The notes beneath the pieces were generated by a model, which was given only the letters and a program-made list of their open reading frames with translations, did not search any database and had not been told where the DNA came from. From Siphonodentalium dalli (taxonomy: Eukaryota > Mollusca > Scaphopoda > Gadilida > Siphonodentaliidae), in assembly GCA_032622095.1 (NCBI GenBank), contig CP136061.1, positions 85,472,324-85,536,323 on the forward strand: a stretch of 64,000 nt of DNA, given 5' to 3'. Shown here piece after piece: positions 46,601-61,600 of the stretch. Both the position numbers and the translations under genes were made by a program. The first letter of the stretch is position 1, and each line of letters starts with the position of its first letter.

Positions 46601-49600
46601 TTATTTTTTTCCATCTAGAGATTTTTTCCCCAGATGTTTGTTAATCCTTCCATGACTGGATCTTCCTGAAATTTTGCAAAAACCCTTTGCCAATGCATTC
46701 TCTTATATATGCGAGTCTTCCAAGAGTGCTTCATACATATAAGAGAATACATTGGCCTAACAATATTTACCTTGACCTTGTAAGCCAGTGCATTGTCTTA
46801 TATATGAGAGGCTCCCTATGGAAGACTCGCATATATAAGAAAATGCATGGCACAGGATCTTTAATGCTGCACCAGTCATGAAAGGGTTAACTAATAAAAT
46901 TACTGCAGCCTTATTCACAGAAATTTGCCATCAATGAATCAATATTCTCAAGCAAATGTAACTAAATGCAGAACTACTTTGGTTTGGATTCAACGGCGAT
47001 GAATTTGAAGATTTTTCCAATAGAATTCAACAGGAATTTTTGTGTATTGTTTATCAAGTCATGAGCTAACCTAGTCATGGTGTGAGAGAATACAGAATAC
47101 GAGACGTATCCCTGTTAATTGGTAAAACAGTCAAGGTTTTGCAATTGTGGTTTTATTTTTAACAAACTGAAAGGTTAAGTAGGGCAAAGGTGTTTTCATC
47201 AGCAAGACTGCAAATAGCGTGCTGGTCATTTGCAGAATGAGGTTCCCAGAGGGTAAATTTAGTGACGCTATCCCACACAGTGGGCTAGCATCGCCAAATT
47301 CACCTCTGGGAACCTAATTTTGCTTAGGCCTCAACAGCTATGGGAGACCTAGGATCAGATTGAAGTAGGTGACGTTTACCCATTAGTTACCTTGATTATG
47401 CATTTTATCTTCTGCAAATTATGGGATATAGAAACTTCACAAGAAGGGAAAAAGTAACTAAAAACAATGTTAATTTGAGACCATAGATACTTCCCAGAAG
47501 ATGAGGCCAAAGCAGAATAAGGTCGCCAGAGGGTTAGTTTGGTGATGCTAGCCTGCTGTACATGGTAGCGTCACTAAATTCACCCTCTGGAGACCTCATC
47601 CTGCAAATGTCAGACAGACTACATCCGGGCTAAGTTCAAGTCTCCTTGAAGAGGCAAGATACCATATCTTAAAGGAGGACTACACACTAAGTCAGGCCAT
47701 GTATGGGACCATCTATTACACTCAAATGACTATATGCAACAAATGAATGAACTTGAGCCATCAATGAGTGCAAAATACACTCATGTGCTCTATGAACGAT
47801 ACAAACATCATGGTGATTATAATGAAAATTAATTCATGACTCGAGGCAGCACCTGAATTTTTCCTGACCTGGAGGTGGTATTAGCCCTTTCTTTACTAAA
47901 TATGATTAATATTTCAGACATGTATGATACTTTTTTATCTTTGGCCATTTTTGGACCCACTCACCTTTGACCCAATTTTTTTCCATTTTAGCAAGTTTTT
48001 GGCGACCATTTTTCAAAACCCACCCCAGAAACACGAAATATTTTTTTTTTGGAAGAATATTTGAATTTTCACCACTTACTGCCTGTTTCCTATCAACTAC
48101 CTATTACAGGTTAGGGTATTTGATTAGCTCAGTTTGACATGGCAATGATTGCTTATGCAATGTGTTCATGCATTTTATGTTCCGAGTGACATACACTGAC
48201 ATATACTGGGTATTTATTAATTTTACAACAAGAATTAATCTATACTAACTGTCTAAATGCAGTTGATGTTAAAATTACATTATCTCTAAGTTTTAGGTAA
48301 AAAAAATAGCTTAAAGTATGACCTACACTGACATACAATTTTACAACAAGAAACAATCTATACTGACTGTATATCTCTAATAGTTCTCAACAGTAACATA
48401 CGCAGAATAATTTCAGGCTTGTATTATAATTTATATATCTTACGCCGAAATTAAAAAAAAATTTGTTTGCCTACAGATATCTACCCAAGAAAAAGACCCC
48501 TACCTACCTTTCGAAACATTTTACATTGGGTAGAGAATGGGCAAGCACAGTATTACTCAGGCTTGTTCCGAAAGCAATGATTACCAATGCACATTTCAAA
48601 CCTAGAAATATTTAATGAAATATCAACAGATAACATGACAAATATAACAACTTCAGCTTTTGAAAGGCATTGGTATATGTGGAAAAACAAGGGTATATGT
48701 GAAAAACAAGGGTATATGTGATAATTGTAAACATGCTGCCTCATCACATGTTTCCTCAACAGACTGAGTTGTAGCGCAAAACACACCACTGTTCACACAT
48801 TCAGATCGTCAGTCCGAATAAGTTACTTGAGAACCTACGCACGGTTCCCATCAACATATTCCCAGATATCGAATGACATTGTTCTGAGTATGGAAAGCCA
48901 GAATGTTCATAGCTTATGCTTCCTGGGTATGGAAGGACAGAATGTTCAAAACTTATGTTTCCTCGATAAGGAAGGACAGAATGTTCATAGCTTATGCTTC
49001 CTGGGTATGGAAGGACAGAATGTTCATGACTTATGTTTCCTTGATATGGAATGATAAAATGTAGATAACTTATGCTACCTTTCGCAGCCTTTATCTTAGC
49101 TCGTGAGTAAACCTCTTTAGCAATTTCCTCGACTTCACGGTTGGTTACCTCCAATAAAACTTCAGTCAACATCTTCCTCACTTTGATCATCTGTAAATGA
49201 TATTGTGTTTCCTTATAAATAAAAGTTTGAACCTCAAAATTACATGTACATAATTTGGTAAGAGGTATCTTAAATATACCTACGAGGAAGATTTCTGAAT
49301 AAATTGTTGATATGTGACCCGCCATATCAAATCCAGTCGGAAGTCGGGATACAAGAGAATGCATTGGCCTAACAGTTTTTTATCATGTTTTTTAATTAAA
49401 TGTTTCTTACAATTTTTAGGACATAAAATATAAAACATCCATTACCCTGCAGGGAGTCCCACACATATATAGAAACATATAGAAGAGTGTCGTCTGCTCA
49501 TGTTTGTCTGGGGCTCTGTATGGGTGAAATTATAAAATTGTTAAAGAATACAAGAACAAATTATTAAAATTGTAAAAAATTGTTAGGCCAATGCATTCTC

Positions 49601-52600
49601 TTATATATGCGAGGCGACCTATGGTCGACTTGCATATATAAGAGAATGCATTGGCACAGGGTAAAAAAAAATCCCGACTGGATTTTATATGGCGGGTCAC
49701 ATATACACTAAAAATATGTGTTTCCTTATAAATTAAAGTGATGTGAAACACTCCGGTAGGGTGATCAAATAGAAAAGGAGAATAATCTTGTTAAAAGTAG
49801 TTATTTTAACAAATATTATATCTAAGTTGACAACACACACCGTCATTCTTATATATTTATTAAATGCAGTGACTGCCGATGGCGAAATCTTTTTCGTTAG
49901 TTCATCGCCGATAGAATCATCCCGATTTGAGTAGTAAATATTTACAATTTAACGTATTTAAAACAATGTTTTCTATGGAGTGGTACGGTCGATTTGCTTG
50001 AAATTTTCGGTGATGTTAGCAGAATACTACACTCCCCCAGTTGGCATAGCACCTGAATACTAACAGTTTCACGCACCCAAACAAGTACATAATATGTCTT
50101 TAATATATGCAGTCCTTTGATTTTGAGAATCGTTGGCACACATTAGATTGTGCGTCTGATTTTGGATACAGATGCACTACTTCTTTTGGTGCACCTATCA
50201 GCGCCTATGGGAAATAACCCCATGTGCAGGTAAATAATGCAAATAAGAACATTATTTTGAACTAATTGAGTCTAATTTTTATAACTAAAACTTGATTGAA
50301 ACCATGTAAAGACTTTACTGGTACATCTTGGTGTGTATCGATAAGTGTGCACCAAGCCTTGAAATAGGGTGTCTGTCATTTGCAGAATGAGGTCCCCAGA
50401 GGGTGAATTTGCCTCAGCAGAATGAGGTTCCCAGAGGGTGAATTTGGTGATGCTAGCCTGCTATGCGGGGTAGCATCACTAAATTCACCCTCTGGGGACC
50501 TCATTCTGCAAATGACAGACACCCTATTTCAAGGCTTGGTGTGCACTCTGTGAGTGATCCAACATTTTAATGAAGGTTTTTACCAACTGTACATTACCCC
50601 AGGTATATGTGACCCGCCATATCAAATCCAGTTGTAAGTCGGGATTTTTTTACCCTGTGCCAATGCATTCTCTTATATATGCGAGTCAACAATAGGTCGC
50701 CTCGCATATATAAGAGAATGCATTGGCCTAACAATTTTAATATTTTTTTCTTGTATTCTTTAACAATTTCACCCATACAGAGCCCCAGACAAACATGAGC
50801 AGAAGACACTCTTCTATATGCTTCTGCAGGGTAATGGATGTTTTTTATTTTATGTCCTAAAAATTGTAAGAAAGATTTATTTTAAAAAAATGATAAAAAA
50901 TTGTTAGGCGAATGCATTCTCTTATATATGCGAGGCGACCTATATATAAGAGAATGCATTGGCACAGGGTAAAAAAAATCCCGACTTACGACTGGATTTG
51001 ATATGGCAGGTCACATATAATGCAAATAAGAACATTATTTTGAACTAATTCTAATAACTAAAACTTATATAAAATACAATATAAAGACTTCTACAAACTG
51101 TTTGGTTATTTATGAAATCAGTTATGGCAAGTATCGATAAGTACAAGCCTGGAAATAGTGTGCCTGTCATTTACAGGATGAGGTCCCCAGAGGGTGAATT
51201 TAGTGACAATATCCCACACGGTGGGCTAGCATAACCAATTTCACCCTCTGGAAACCTCATTCTGCTTAGGCCTTAACTGCCATGGGAGACGTAGGATCAG
51301 ATTGAAATTGGTGATGTTCACCTGTTAGTCACCTCGATTGTGCATTATATCTTCTGCAAATTAGGGGATATAGAAACTGAACAGATGGGGAAAAAGTAAC
51401 TAAAAACAATGTTAATTTGAAACAATAGACAATTCCCAGAAGATTAGGCCTAAGCAGACACAGTGGGCTAGTCTCATTAAATTCACCCTCTGGGGATCTC
51501 ATTCTGCAAATGACTAACACATTATTTCATGGCTTGGATAAGCATGCACTCTCAGTGATCGGACATTTTAATAAAGGATTTTACCCAAGTGAAGATGCAC
51601 CCAGTGACATTTTAACAAAGGATTTTACATATGCCATGATGCAGTCACACCCTGTGCCTCAGCTAGCTATTAATAGAAATACCACACAAAGTATTGACCA
51701 CATGCTCGTGGTATGCTGATGTGGCAAAAAGATTGTTTTGATGAAGTCATCTCTTTCACATCAGCTGTTTATGGTCCAGCGAAAATAAAAATTATAAATT
51801 ATAAATCCTGCTGCTCTGCTTCACAATGTGATGTCCACAATCTCTGTCCACTAGCGGCTATAAATCTAGCTAGACAAATTTCAACTTGTATTTGATATTT
51901 CCCATTGTTATTTCTGATAACAATAAAGTTTTCTTTCTGGTTTGTTAAAAAACTGTATGTACTTGGGTTGTACAAAAAAACTGTTATTTTGAAATTGTAT
52001 TACATGATTTTGATAATTCGGGAGTATAAAAACCCGTCTCCTGACAAATTTTTGTCATAAAGGAAGAATATAAACCTGCCTGCTGGGTAAATTTGTAGTA
52101 AAACGAGAGGCCGATCACCATCGGCAGATGTTTAACCCATCCCTTGGCGATAGTAAATTGTTAAGATCAGAATCATAATCTTTTAATGTTGAATTATAGA
52201 GTATACTGTTATGATCTAAAGTAGTATATGACAAATGTACATAATAACCAGTAATAACACAAATTATTGGAATGTATGAGTCAATATAGAAGGGTTAATA
52301 TAACATCTAAACTCTAGAGCCTGTCACCACTATCATAGTGTGAGCAGTTCTATTCATGTTGTTGCAAATTGCCATGTGAGATATCAAAATAATATAATTA
52401 TTTATTTAATGGAAAAGGTTAAAAGACATGGAATGGGTAAAAGGGGTTAAATCACCTGTCTCTGCCCTGTTTGATCCAATGTAGTCCCATCATCCAAGGA
52501 CTTAGAGAGCTCCATTGGTCTAGTTAAATAAATTCACCTGGCTAAGTTGTGGTTAAAAGATAGCTAAATCAATTTATCCAATAATTCACTGTGTCTCTTA

Positions 52601-55600
52601 TACAGACCTAACATATGAGGGCTATAAATAACTCTCAAAGCAATAAACTATATTGTCTTTTATCTTGCTCACAGAGAAGCAGGTATTCATTAATTGTAAG
52701 TTACTTGGGTTATAATCTGGATAATTCTTAGTTTAAAAAGGGCCATATCTCTGGTATAACAAATTGGATCTAACCCATATTCAAACTCGTTCTGTATTTT
52801 GAGCTGAGAAACTCACATACCAAATTTGGTTCCTATCAGATGAAAAATGGTTGATTTATCGAAGTACATGTATGTGTGAATCATATGTCAAAGGACCATA
52901 ACACCATTAAAAAAAATCCGATCAAACCCATATTCGAAATCAATCTGTATGTTGGTCTGAGAAACTCATACACCAAATTTGGTTCCAATCAGATAAAAAA
53001 TGTTTGAGTTATGGCAGAATTCATGAATTCTAAGTCGAAAAAGGGCCATAACTCCGTAAGAAAAACTCCGATCAAACCCATATTCGAACTCGATCTGTAT
53101 TTTGGGTCGAGAAACTCACATACCAAATTAGGTTCCGATCAGATAAAAAATGTTTGAGTTATGGCAGAATTCATTAATTCTAAGTCGAAAAAGGGCCATA
53201 ACTCCATATACAAAATTTGGTTTTGATCAGGTAAAAAATGTTTGAGTTATCGCATTACACGTAAAGTGTCTACGGACGGACAGACGGACGGACAGACGGA
53301 CGGACGGACGCACGCACGACGAGTGGTCAATCCGGACAACGACACTATGTTTACCATACATGGAATGGGTAAACATAAAAATGAATATAAAAACCTGCAT
53401 GCCCATTTTGAAAAATGTCAAAGGTTTCATCCATTTCGACTTGAGGGAAGTTTTGAGAGAGGGTGTCTGAATTACGCTTAAGCGTTGGAATTGAGCCAAA
53501 GCTTAATTGGCAAATAAATGTGAATTTGGCCTCTACTAGAGGCTTAATAGGTGATTATCTAACCAGTTCTTCATGTTTTTCCTCCTCTGTCTTGAATTCA
53601 TCTGGTGGAGGACTTTCTCTTTTCGGCGCTGCTGGCGGTGGACTTGGAGATTTACTTCGTGGCTTTGAAGGACTTTTCTCATCATCAGAATCCTACAATA
53701 CACAGAAAAAATGCTGATATATTCAGCTCGAAAGAATCATGAAAGTCATTTTCAATTTTGGCTGTCAAAAAATAAACACTTAAAGAGCAGTCAAAAAATA
53801 ATATTAATAATAATCAATAATCCTGTAGTTAGGATGCTGCGATTGATTGAATCATATTTCGATTCTCCATTAAGTCTCCCGAATCGAATCGATTCATTTT
53901 CGATTTGGAGTCATCACAGTTTCGATTCTATTTGCAGCATATGAACTCCATTATATTCTTGTCGATTTAACGTCTACCAACGCTTGAAAGCATAAAAATA
54001 AAAGACCATAATTCAAGAATTTCATCACAGATTGGAATCATCTGGAAGTTGCCCCATCAAAGTGCATGTACGACCTTTTAATTAGACGCAAACCGTCATC
54101 GTGATAAGCGATGACCAATCATAATGTACTATTCATGATCACACGATAAGAAGCTATAGGCCAAATGAGCTCTCAAAGCAATTGTGCTTGAATATCCAAC
54201 TGTTATTTGGAATATAACATCGCATGTTCACACACAAATGCTGCATTTATATCACCAAGAACAGACTGAATAGAACAGAATTCGATACTCAAATCAAATC
54301 GAAAATAGAATGGGAAGCAATGCCCGAATTGCAGGGTCATACCTGTAGTTATGAACTGACCCGAATCGCAGGCTTATGAACTGACTAACATAACAAAGAT
54401 ATAAGAGTCATATTGCAAACTTGTAGCATAATAAATCGGCAAAAGCCGATTATGCGACATAAGTACATGATATTTCATCAGTATCTTACTGCATGCTTTG
54501 TAACTGGAGTTTTTCTCCAGCACTCTTTCTGCTGAGACTATTGCCAGTCTCCATGGTAATGCCATTTGCCTTAGACGAATATCCAGGACTGTCACTTAGT
54601 AATAATCAGTAGAACACTGACTACAACATGGTATGACTAGCATGCACGATTTTACGATCTGGAACACCTCGGCATTGCCGCAGACAACACATTACCAAGT
54701 CTGGTATTTCGTAGAATATTGGCTACAATTCGGTATGAGCATATAGGACCTGGAACACTGTGCATGCCGCACATGTCTTGTTTTTCGGCCCTCAACATGA
54801 GTTAAACATTGCAGTACTTACGAATTTGCTTCTCTGTCTCATAAATAAACCTGATTTGGAATCCTGTGAGCCCTCCTCACTGTTATCGCGCGATAACCGC
54901 GCCTCCATTTCCTCCTGCTTGCGACGCTCTTCTTCTATCTTTTTCTGCTTTTGTCGTTCCATTTTCTCCAGTCCTTCCCTGATCCACAGCGGTAAGTTCT
55001 TTCTTTTAGCAGCATCTAAAGTTGAAATCAGTCATTTGAACCCCATAAAGCACCCCACACTTACAGAAGTTCTGACAAGGAAATTAATAACATTGAACAA
55101 ATAATGCAGGCAGGCTTGAGTTTAGTGTGCCTGTCATTTGCAGAATGAGGTTCCCAGAGGGTGAATTTAGTGATGCTATCCCTCATAGCGGGCTAGCATA
55201 CCAAACCAACCCTCTTAGGACCTCATTCTGCATGGCCTGATGTCCTGGAGTGTTGGAGGTGGGCTGAGTTATTATAGTGGGCGGAAAGTTCTTTCTTTGC
55301 AGCAATCTAAGCGGATAGCAGGGAAACCGAGAATCAGATTGGAGTTCCCCAGTTGAAGTCGGTGATGTTCACCCATTAGTCACCTCAATTATGCATTCTA
55401 TTTTCTGCATATTAGGGGATATAGAAATTCAACAGAACTTCAGAAGTAACTAAAAACAATGTTATTTTAAGACTACAGATCTCTACTCCCCAGCAGGTGA
55501 GACCTAAGCAGAATGAGGTCCCCAGAGGGTGAATTTGGTAACACTAGCCACTAGACACTGCGGGGTAGCATCACTATATTCACCCTGGGGGACGTCATTC

Positions 55601-58600
55601 TGCAAATGACACACTACTTGCAGGCAGTCCTTCCCTGATCCACAGCAGTAAGTTCTTTCTTTTAGCAGCATCTTAAGAGAAAATCAGGAATTTGCAGAAT
55701 GAGGTCCCCAGAGGGTACATTTAGTGAAGCTACCCCTCTGGGACCTCATCTGCATGGCCCCATCTGCTATGGGAGTCCTAGACTCATATTTAAGATCCCA
55801 GATGGTGAAGTGCACCCATTGGGCACCTCGATTATGTATTGTGTTGTCTGCAAATTTGGGAATTAAAGGAGAAACTAAACGAAAAAAGATAAAGAAACTT
55901 TCTAAAGAAACTAAAAATACTTGTTAATTTGATAATAAAGATACTTTGCAGAGTAGATGAGGCCTAAGCAGAATAAGGGGGGAATTTAGTGATGCTAGCC
56001 CGCTCTAGGGGCCTCATTCTGCAAATATCAAGCACCATATTTTCAGACCATTAACCCTTTACCCAACAGAACGGCCCTGTGCCAATGCATTCTCTTATAT
56101 ATGCGAGTCGACCATAGGTCGCCTCGCATATATAAGAGAATGCATTGGCTTAACACATATTAAAAATGATAAAATTGTCAAAGAATATAGAAAAATATTA
56201 TAAAAATTGTTAAAAAATGTAAGAAAAAATTATAAAATTGTTAAAGAATGTAAGAAAAAATGGTAAAAAAGATTTTTTTTAGGCCAATGCATTCTCTTAT
56301 ATATGCGAGGCGACCTATGGTCGACTCGCATATATAAGAGAATGCATTGGCACAGGGCATAACTGTAACCATCACAATGTGGTCAATGAACTGGTTCCAA
56401 TGATATCCATATTTGTATGGTTTTATTGAGACAGACCGAAGATATTTTAGGCTGTTGCCGAAGCTTTATTTGGGCGTTTTTGGCCGTTTTGTTGGGTAAA
56501 GGGTTAATCACTCTGGCTACGCCCGTAAAGATCATGTTCCACCAATTCAAATCAAAACTTTTGACATTGAAAACATAGTATTTCTATTTAAAGATAGTGT
56601 TTCTCTTCCGTGCCACAATTCAAACTTAATTTTTTATAAAGTCAGATTTCAAGACTACAAATCACTTTTTCTGCGATTAAATTAAATTACAGACAAAACT
56701 GAAGATTGGGAAGCTTCCGTCTGTGTGAGGCTCCCTATGGGTTACAATATTAGAACTGACCTAACGACGACTCTTCTGTGGCCTCAGGAGATCTGTTTCG
56801 GCCTCGTCGTCTTCGATTCTGATGTCTCTCAGTCTCATCCCAATACTCCTCATCATAATGCTCCGGTTCATTTCCATGCTACAACAAAAATCACTTCAAT
56901 ATAATATTTTATCATATGACTCAATCATTATTTACGTTGTAAAGTATGTCATAAATCAATTTCATATGAACTACTAGTTCATATCACCTTCCGATAATTT
57001 GATTGGTTTGTTGACAAAAAGTGTGTTCTGATTGGCTGAATGGCAGCCTGAGCCGCATCTCTAACTAAATGCAGGTCAAATTCGTGCGCGTCAATCAACG
57101 CGATGCCGAAATTCTCGCAATTATAATCTTGAAATATATAGTTTTGGACATTGTTATACGATAAATAGAATATGTAATTCGTATTTATCTAATAAACATA
57201 CTATATAATGTCACAAACTGAGAACAGAATAGCGCACTATATCTTCGCGTGCATATTATTTCTGCTAGTTCACCAGGTGTAATTGGGCTTCCGGTGCAAT
57301 GAAGTGACGTCACATTAACCTTTTGCTGCCGATGTCATATAGCTATTTAGTGATTTGTGTGCGTTTTGGACATCATAATCAATTTATAGGTGTCATATGA
57401 TAAATAGAATATGTAATTCGTGTTTCTCTCATATGATATTTATGAAACTCGTCACGAATTTTCAGTTTTCTCTCGCCAGAGGCTCGAGAAAACTGAAAAT
57501 TCTTAGATTCGTTTCATAAATATCATATGAGAGAAACACTCATTTCATATCCTCTATTTATCACATAATTAGCCCCTAAATCCAGCTTAATATTTTATGA
57601 GGTTCCCTAAGGATGAATTTGGTGATGATAGCATGCTGCGCAGGATAGCATCACTAAATTCACCTGCTGGGGACCTCATTCTGCACATATCAAACACACA
57701 AATTCCATGCTTGTTTGTTGAACTCATTAACTGAACATTTCCTTCTGCCCATCTATCGTCATCTTATATTTCTTCAACATCCCTCCAAATAAATAATTAG
57801 AGATGGGCGGTATTGAAATTTCAAGCTCGGTATCGGTATCGGTAAATTTTCGTCGATTTACCGCGGTATCGGTACGGTAATCGGTATTGCTATTAAATTA
57901 CAAAACCAGAGCAGAGATTCCCGGTAAATTGCGGTAATTCAAGTTTTTAACTGAACAATATGCATGTATATATCATATGCCCACGGATTTACTACATTCG
58001 TGACAACAGCTAAATGAGGCAACACAATGACCTACACAATTATTCAATTAGGTGATATTCACACTTCTGTTTGATGATTTACAAGCACGCCGTCGCATCC
58101 CTTTTGAAAAGAATAAGAGATTGCATCATTGCATGGCTACAATATCTATACGTGTCAATTTCGTCACATTTTCGCAAGTGAATAGAATTGTGAGTAGTAA
58201 TCAGTGATCACAATTCACAACTCCCTATAAATAGCCGCAACGCGAAATAAATCTTAGAATTTAATCAACTGATGGATCTGTTCTATTTTTAGAAAGTGAA
58301 AGTAGATTATGATTCACTGTACAAATGAAATCGGACCTTATTTCTGTTAATGCCGCTTGCATTGTCGGTGTCTTTGAAGTCGCCAAAGCCACGTGCTATA
58401 CGGACTGCCACCGCCTGGGCATTACACAGTGACAGTCAGTGTGGCATTGACGACGTTACAATGTAGCAATACGTTACATCACAGCTTCTTTGATACACTG
58501 TGTATCTATTCTAACAACTGCATTGATTGTTGGGCCCGTAACTAGGTCAACCATATGTGAGTGTGTATTCCTTTTGCTCGCTCAAGGCCTGTCAAACTGA

Positions 58601-61600
58601 TAACAGGTCACCGACACGGTCAGCTGAATTCTTATCAAGTGGCTGCTTTTTACCAGTCGGGTTCTTTGTGATGGTCTGATGGATTTGTATAATTCTGAGA
58701 TTAATTTTAATTAAAGTACCAAATAAAAACTGTTTACTGAGAAACTTTACTCAATATGAAGACACACAAGTTGGCAACACATGAATAAATTCAATACCGA
58801 AAAATCGGTATTTTTAGTTTTGATTCGGTACGGTAAATCGGTATTTCGCTGATACCGATACCGCACGGTAAATACCGAGTACCGCCCATCTCTATAAATA
58901 ATAGACCATTCCAAAGTACACTTTACCCTTTCATGGTGGAAGCTTCGCTGGTGCAGCATTAAAGATACTGCGCCATTGCATTCTCTTATATATGCGAGTC
59001 TCCCATAGGCAGCCTCAAATATATAAGAGAATGCATTGGTTTACAAGGTCAAGGTAAATATTGTTAGGCCAATGTATTCTCTTATATATGTGAGGCTCCC
59101 TATGGAAGACTCGCATAGATAAGAGAATTCATTGGCAAAGTGTTTTCACAAAATAGTTCAAATAGCTCAAGTCATGGAAGGGTTAAAGGTACTCAATCCG
59201 TTTGATGGTCCCCATATCATCAGATTCCAACAACAACATTAATTGAAATGCCGCTTCAGTTATCAGTATTGATGAATTGCCCAAAAATAATGCTAACCAG
59301 AGTCAACTATAGTTTTACATTGTCCAAAACCTGTTATTTTTCATCATTTTGTTTTACGAAATTTGGCCAGATTGTCAAATATCTAAAACCTGAAGCTACT
59401 TGATTTTAGAGTTATCCATCTTCATCCGCAATTTGGTCTTCTCGTCGACTTTTTGCCAGGCCGCCAAAAAGTACCGGTGGTGAAAAATAATAGATTTAAA
59501 AAATCAATATCTGATCACTCTGAGCTTTGATGGGTGGGTTCCTCGACTCGAATCAATTTTTGTTTTACCCCCAAAGAAATAGTAATTTGAGGGTTTAATT
59601 CAGATTGTGCATCTTCAATAACTGGTGGGAGGATCCATTCAGGCTAAAGGGTTATCTCACCTCATTATATTGGTACTGCTCAGACGTTCAGGCTAAAGGG
59701 TTATCTCACCTCATTATATTGGTAATGCTCAGACGTTCAGACTAAAGGGTTATCTCACCTCATTATATTGGTACTGCTCAGACGTTCAGACTAAAGGGTT
59801 ATCTCACCTCATTATATTGGTACTGCTCAGATGTTCAGGCTAAAGGGTTATCTCACCTCATTATATTGGTACTGCTCAGACGTACAGACTAAAGGGTTAT
59901 CTCACCTCATTATATTGGTACTGCTCAGATGTTCAGGCTAAAGGGTTATCTCACCTCATTATATTGGTACTGCTCAGACGTTCAGGCTAAAGGGTTATCT
60001 CACCTCATTATATTGGTACTGCTCAGACGTTCAGGCTAAAGGGTTATCTCACCTCATTATATTGGTACTGCTCCGACGTTCAGGCTAAAGGGTTATCTCA
60101 CCTCATTATATTGGTACTGCTCAGACGTTCAGGCTAAAGGGTTATCTCACCTCATTATATTGGTACTGCTCAGACATTCAGGCTAAAGGGTTATCTCACC
60201 TCATTATATTGGTACTGCTCAGACGTTCAGACTAAAGGGTTATCTCACCTCATTATATTGGTACTGCTCAGACGTTCAGGCTAAAGGGTTATCTCACCTC
60301 ATTATATTGGTACTGCTCAGACATTCAGGCTAAAGGGTTATCTCACCTCATTATATTGGTACTGCTCAGACGTTCAGACTAAAGGGTTATCTCACCTCAT
60401 TATATTGGTACTGCTCAGACGTTCAGGCTAAAGGGTTATCTCACCTCATTATATTGGTACTGCTCAGACGTTCCGACTAAAGGGTTATCTCACCTCACTA
60501 TATTGGTACTGCTCAGACGTTCAGGCTAAAGGGTTATCTCACCTCATTATATTGGTACTGCTCAGACGTTCAGACTAAAGGGTTTTCTCACCTCATTATA
60601 TTGGTACTGCTCAGACGTTCAGGCTAAAGGGTTTTCTCACCTCATTATATTGGTACTGCTCAGATGTTCAGGCTAAAGGGTTATCTCACCTCATTATATT
60701 GGTACTGCTCAGACGTTCAGACTAAAGGGTTATCTCACCTCATTATATTGGTACTGCTCAGACATTCAGGCTAAAGGGTTATCTCACCTCATTATATTGG
60801 TACTGCTCAGACGTTCAGGCTAAAGGGTTTTCTCACCTCATTATATTGGTACTGCTCAGACGTTCAGACTAAAGGGTTATCTCACCTCATTATATTGGTA
60901 CTGCTCAGACGTTCAGACTAAAGGGTTATCTCACCTCATTATATTGGTACTGCTCAGACATTCAGGCTAAAGGGTTATCTCACCTCATTATATTGGTACT
61001 GCTCAGACATTCAGGCTAAAGGGTTATCTCACCTCATTATATTGGTACTGCTCAGACGTTCAGGCTAAAGGGTTATCTCACCTCATTATATTGGTACTGC
61101 TCAGACGTTCAGACTAAAGGGTTATCTCACCTCATTATATTGGTACTGCTCAGACGTTCAGGCTAAACGGTTATCTCACCTCATTATATTGGTACTGCTC
61201 AGACGTTCAGGCTAAAGGGTTATCTCACCTCATTATATTGGTACTGCTCAGACATTCAGGCTAAAGGGTTATCTCACCTCATTATATTGGTACTGCTCAG
61301 ACGTTCAGGCTAAAGGGTTATCTCACCTCATTATATTGGTACTGCTCAGACGTTCAGACTAAAGGGTTATCTCACCTCATTATATTGGTACTGCTCAGAC
61401 GTTCAGGCTAAAGGGTTTTCTCACCTCATTATATTGGTACTGCTCAGACGTTCAGGCTAAAGGGTTATCTCACCTCATTATATTGGTACTGCTCAGACGT
61501 TCAGGCTAAAGGGTTATCTCACCTCATTATATTGGTACTGCTCAGACGTTCAGGCTAAAGGGTTATCTCACCTCATTATATTGGTACTGCTCAGACAGTC

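Noticed and set aside
48827-49054. Plus-strand 13-residue repeat protein (MEGQNVHSLCFLG)
   Set aside because: Antisense reading of the 39-bp array; the minus-strand reading is the one continuous with a real exon.
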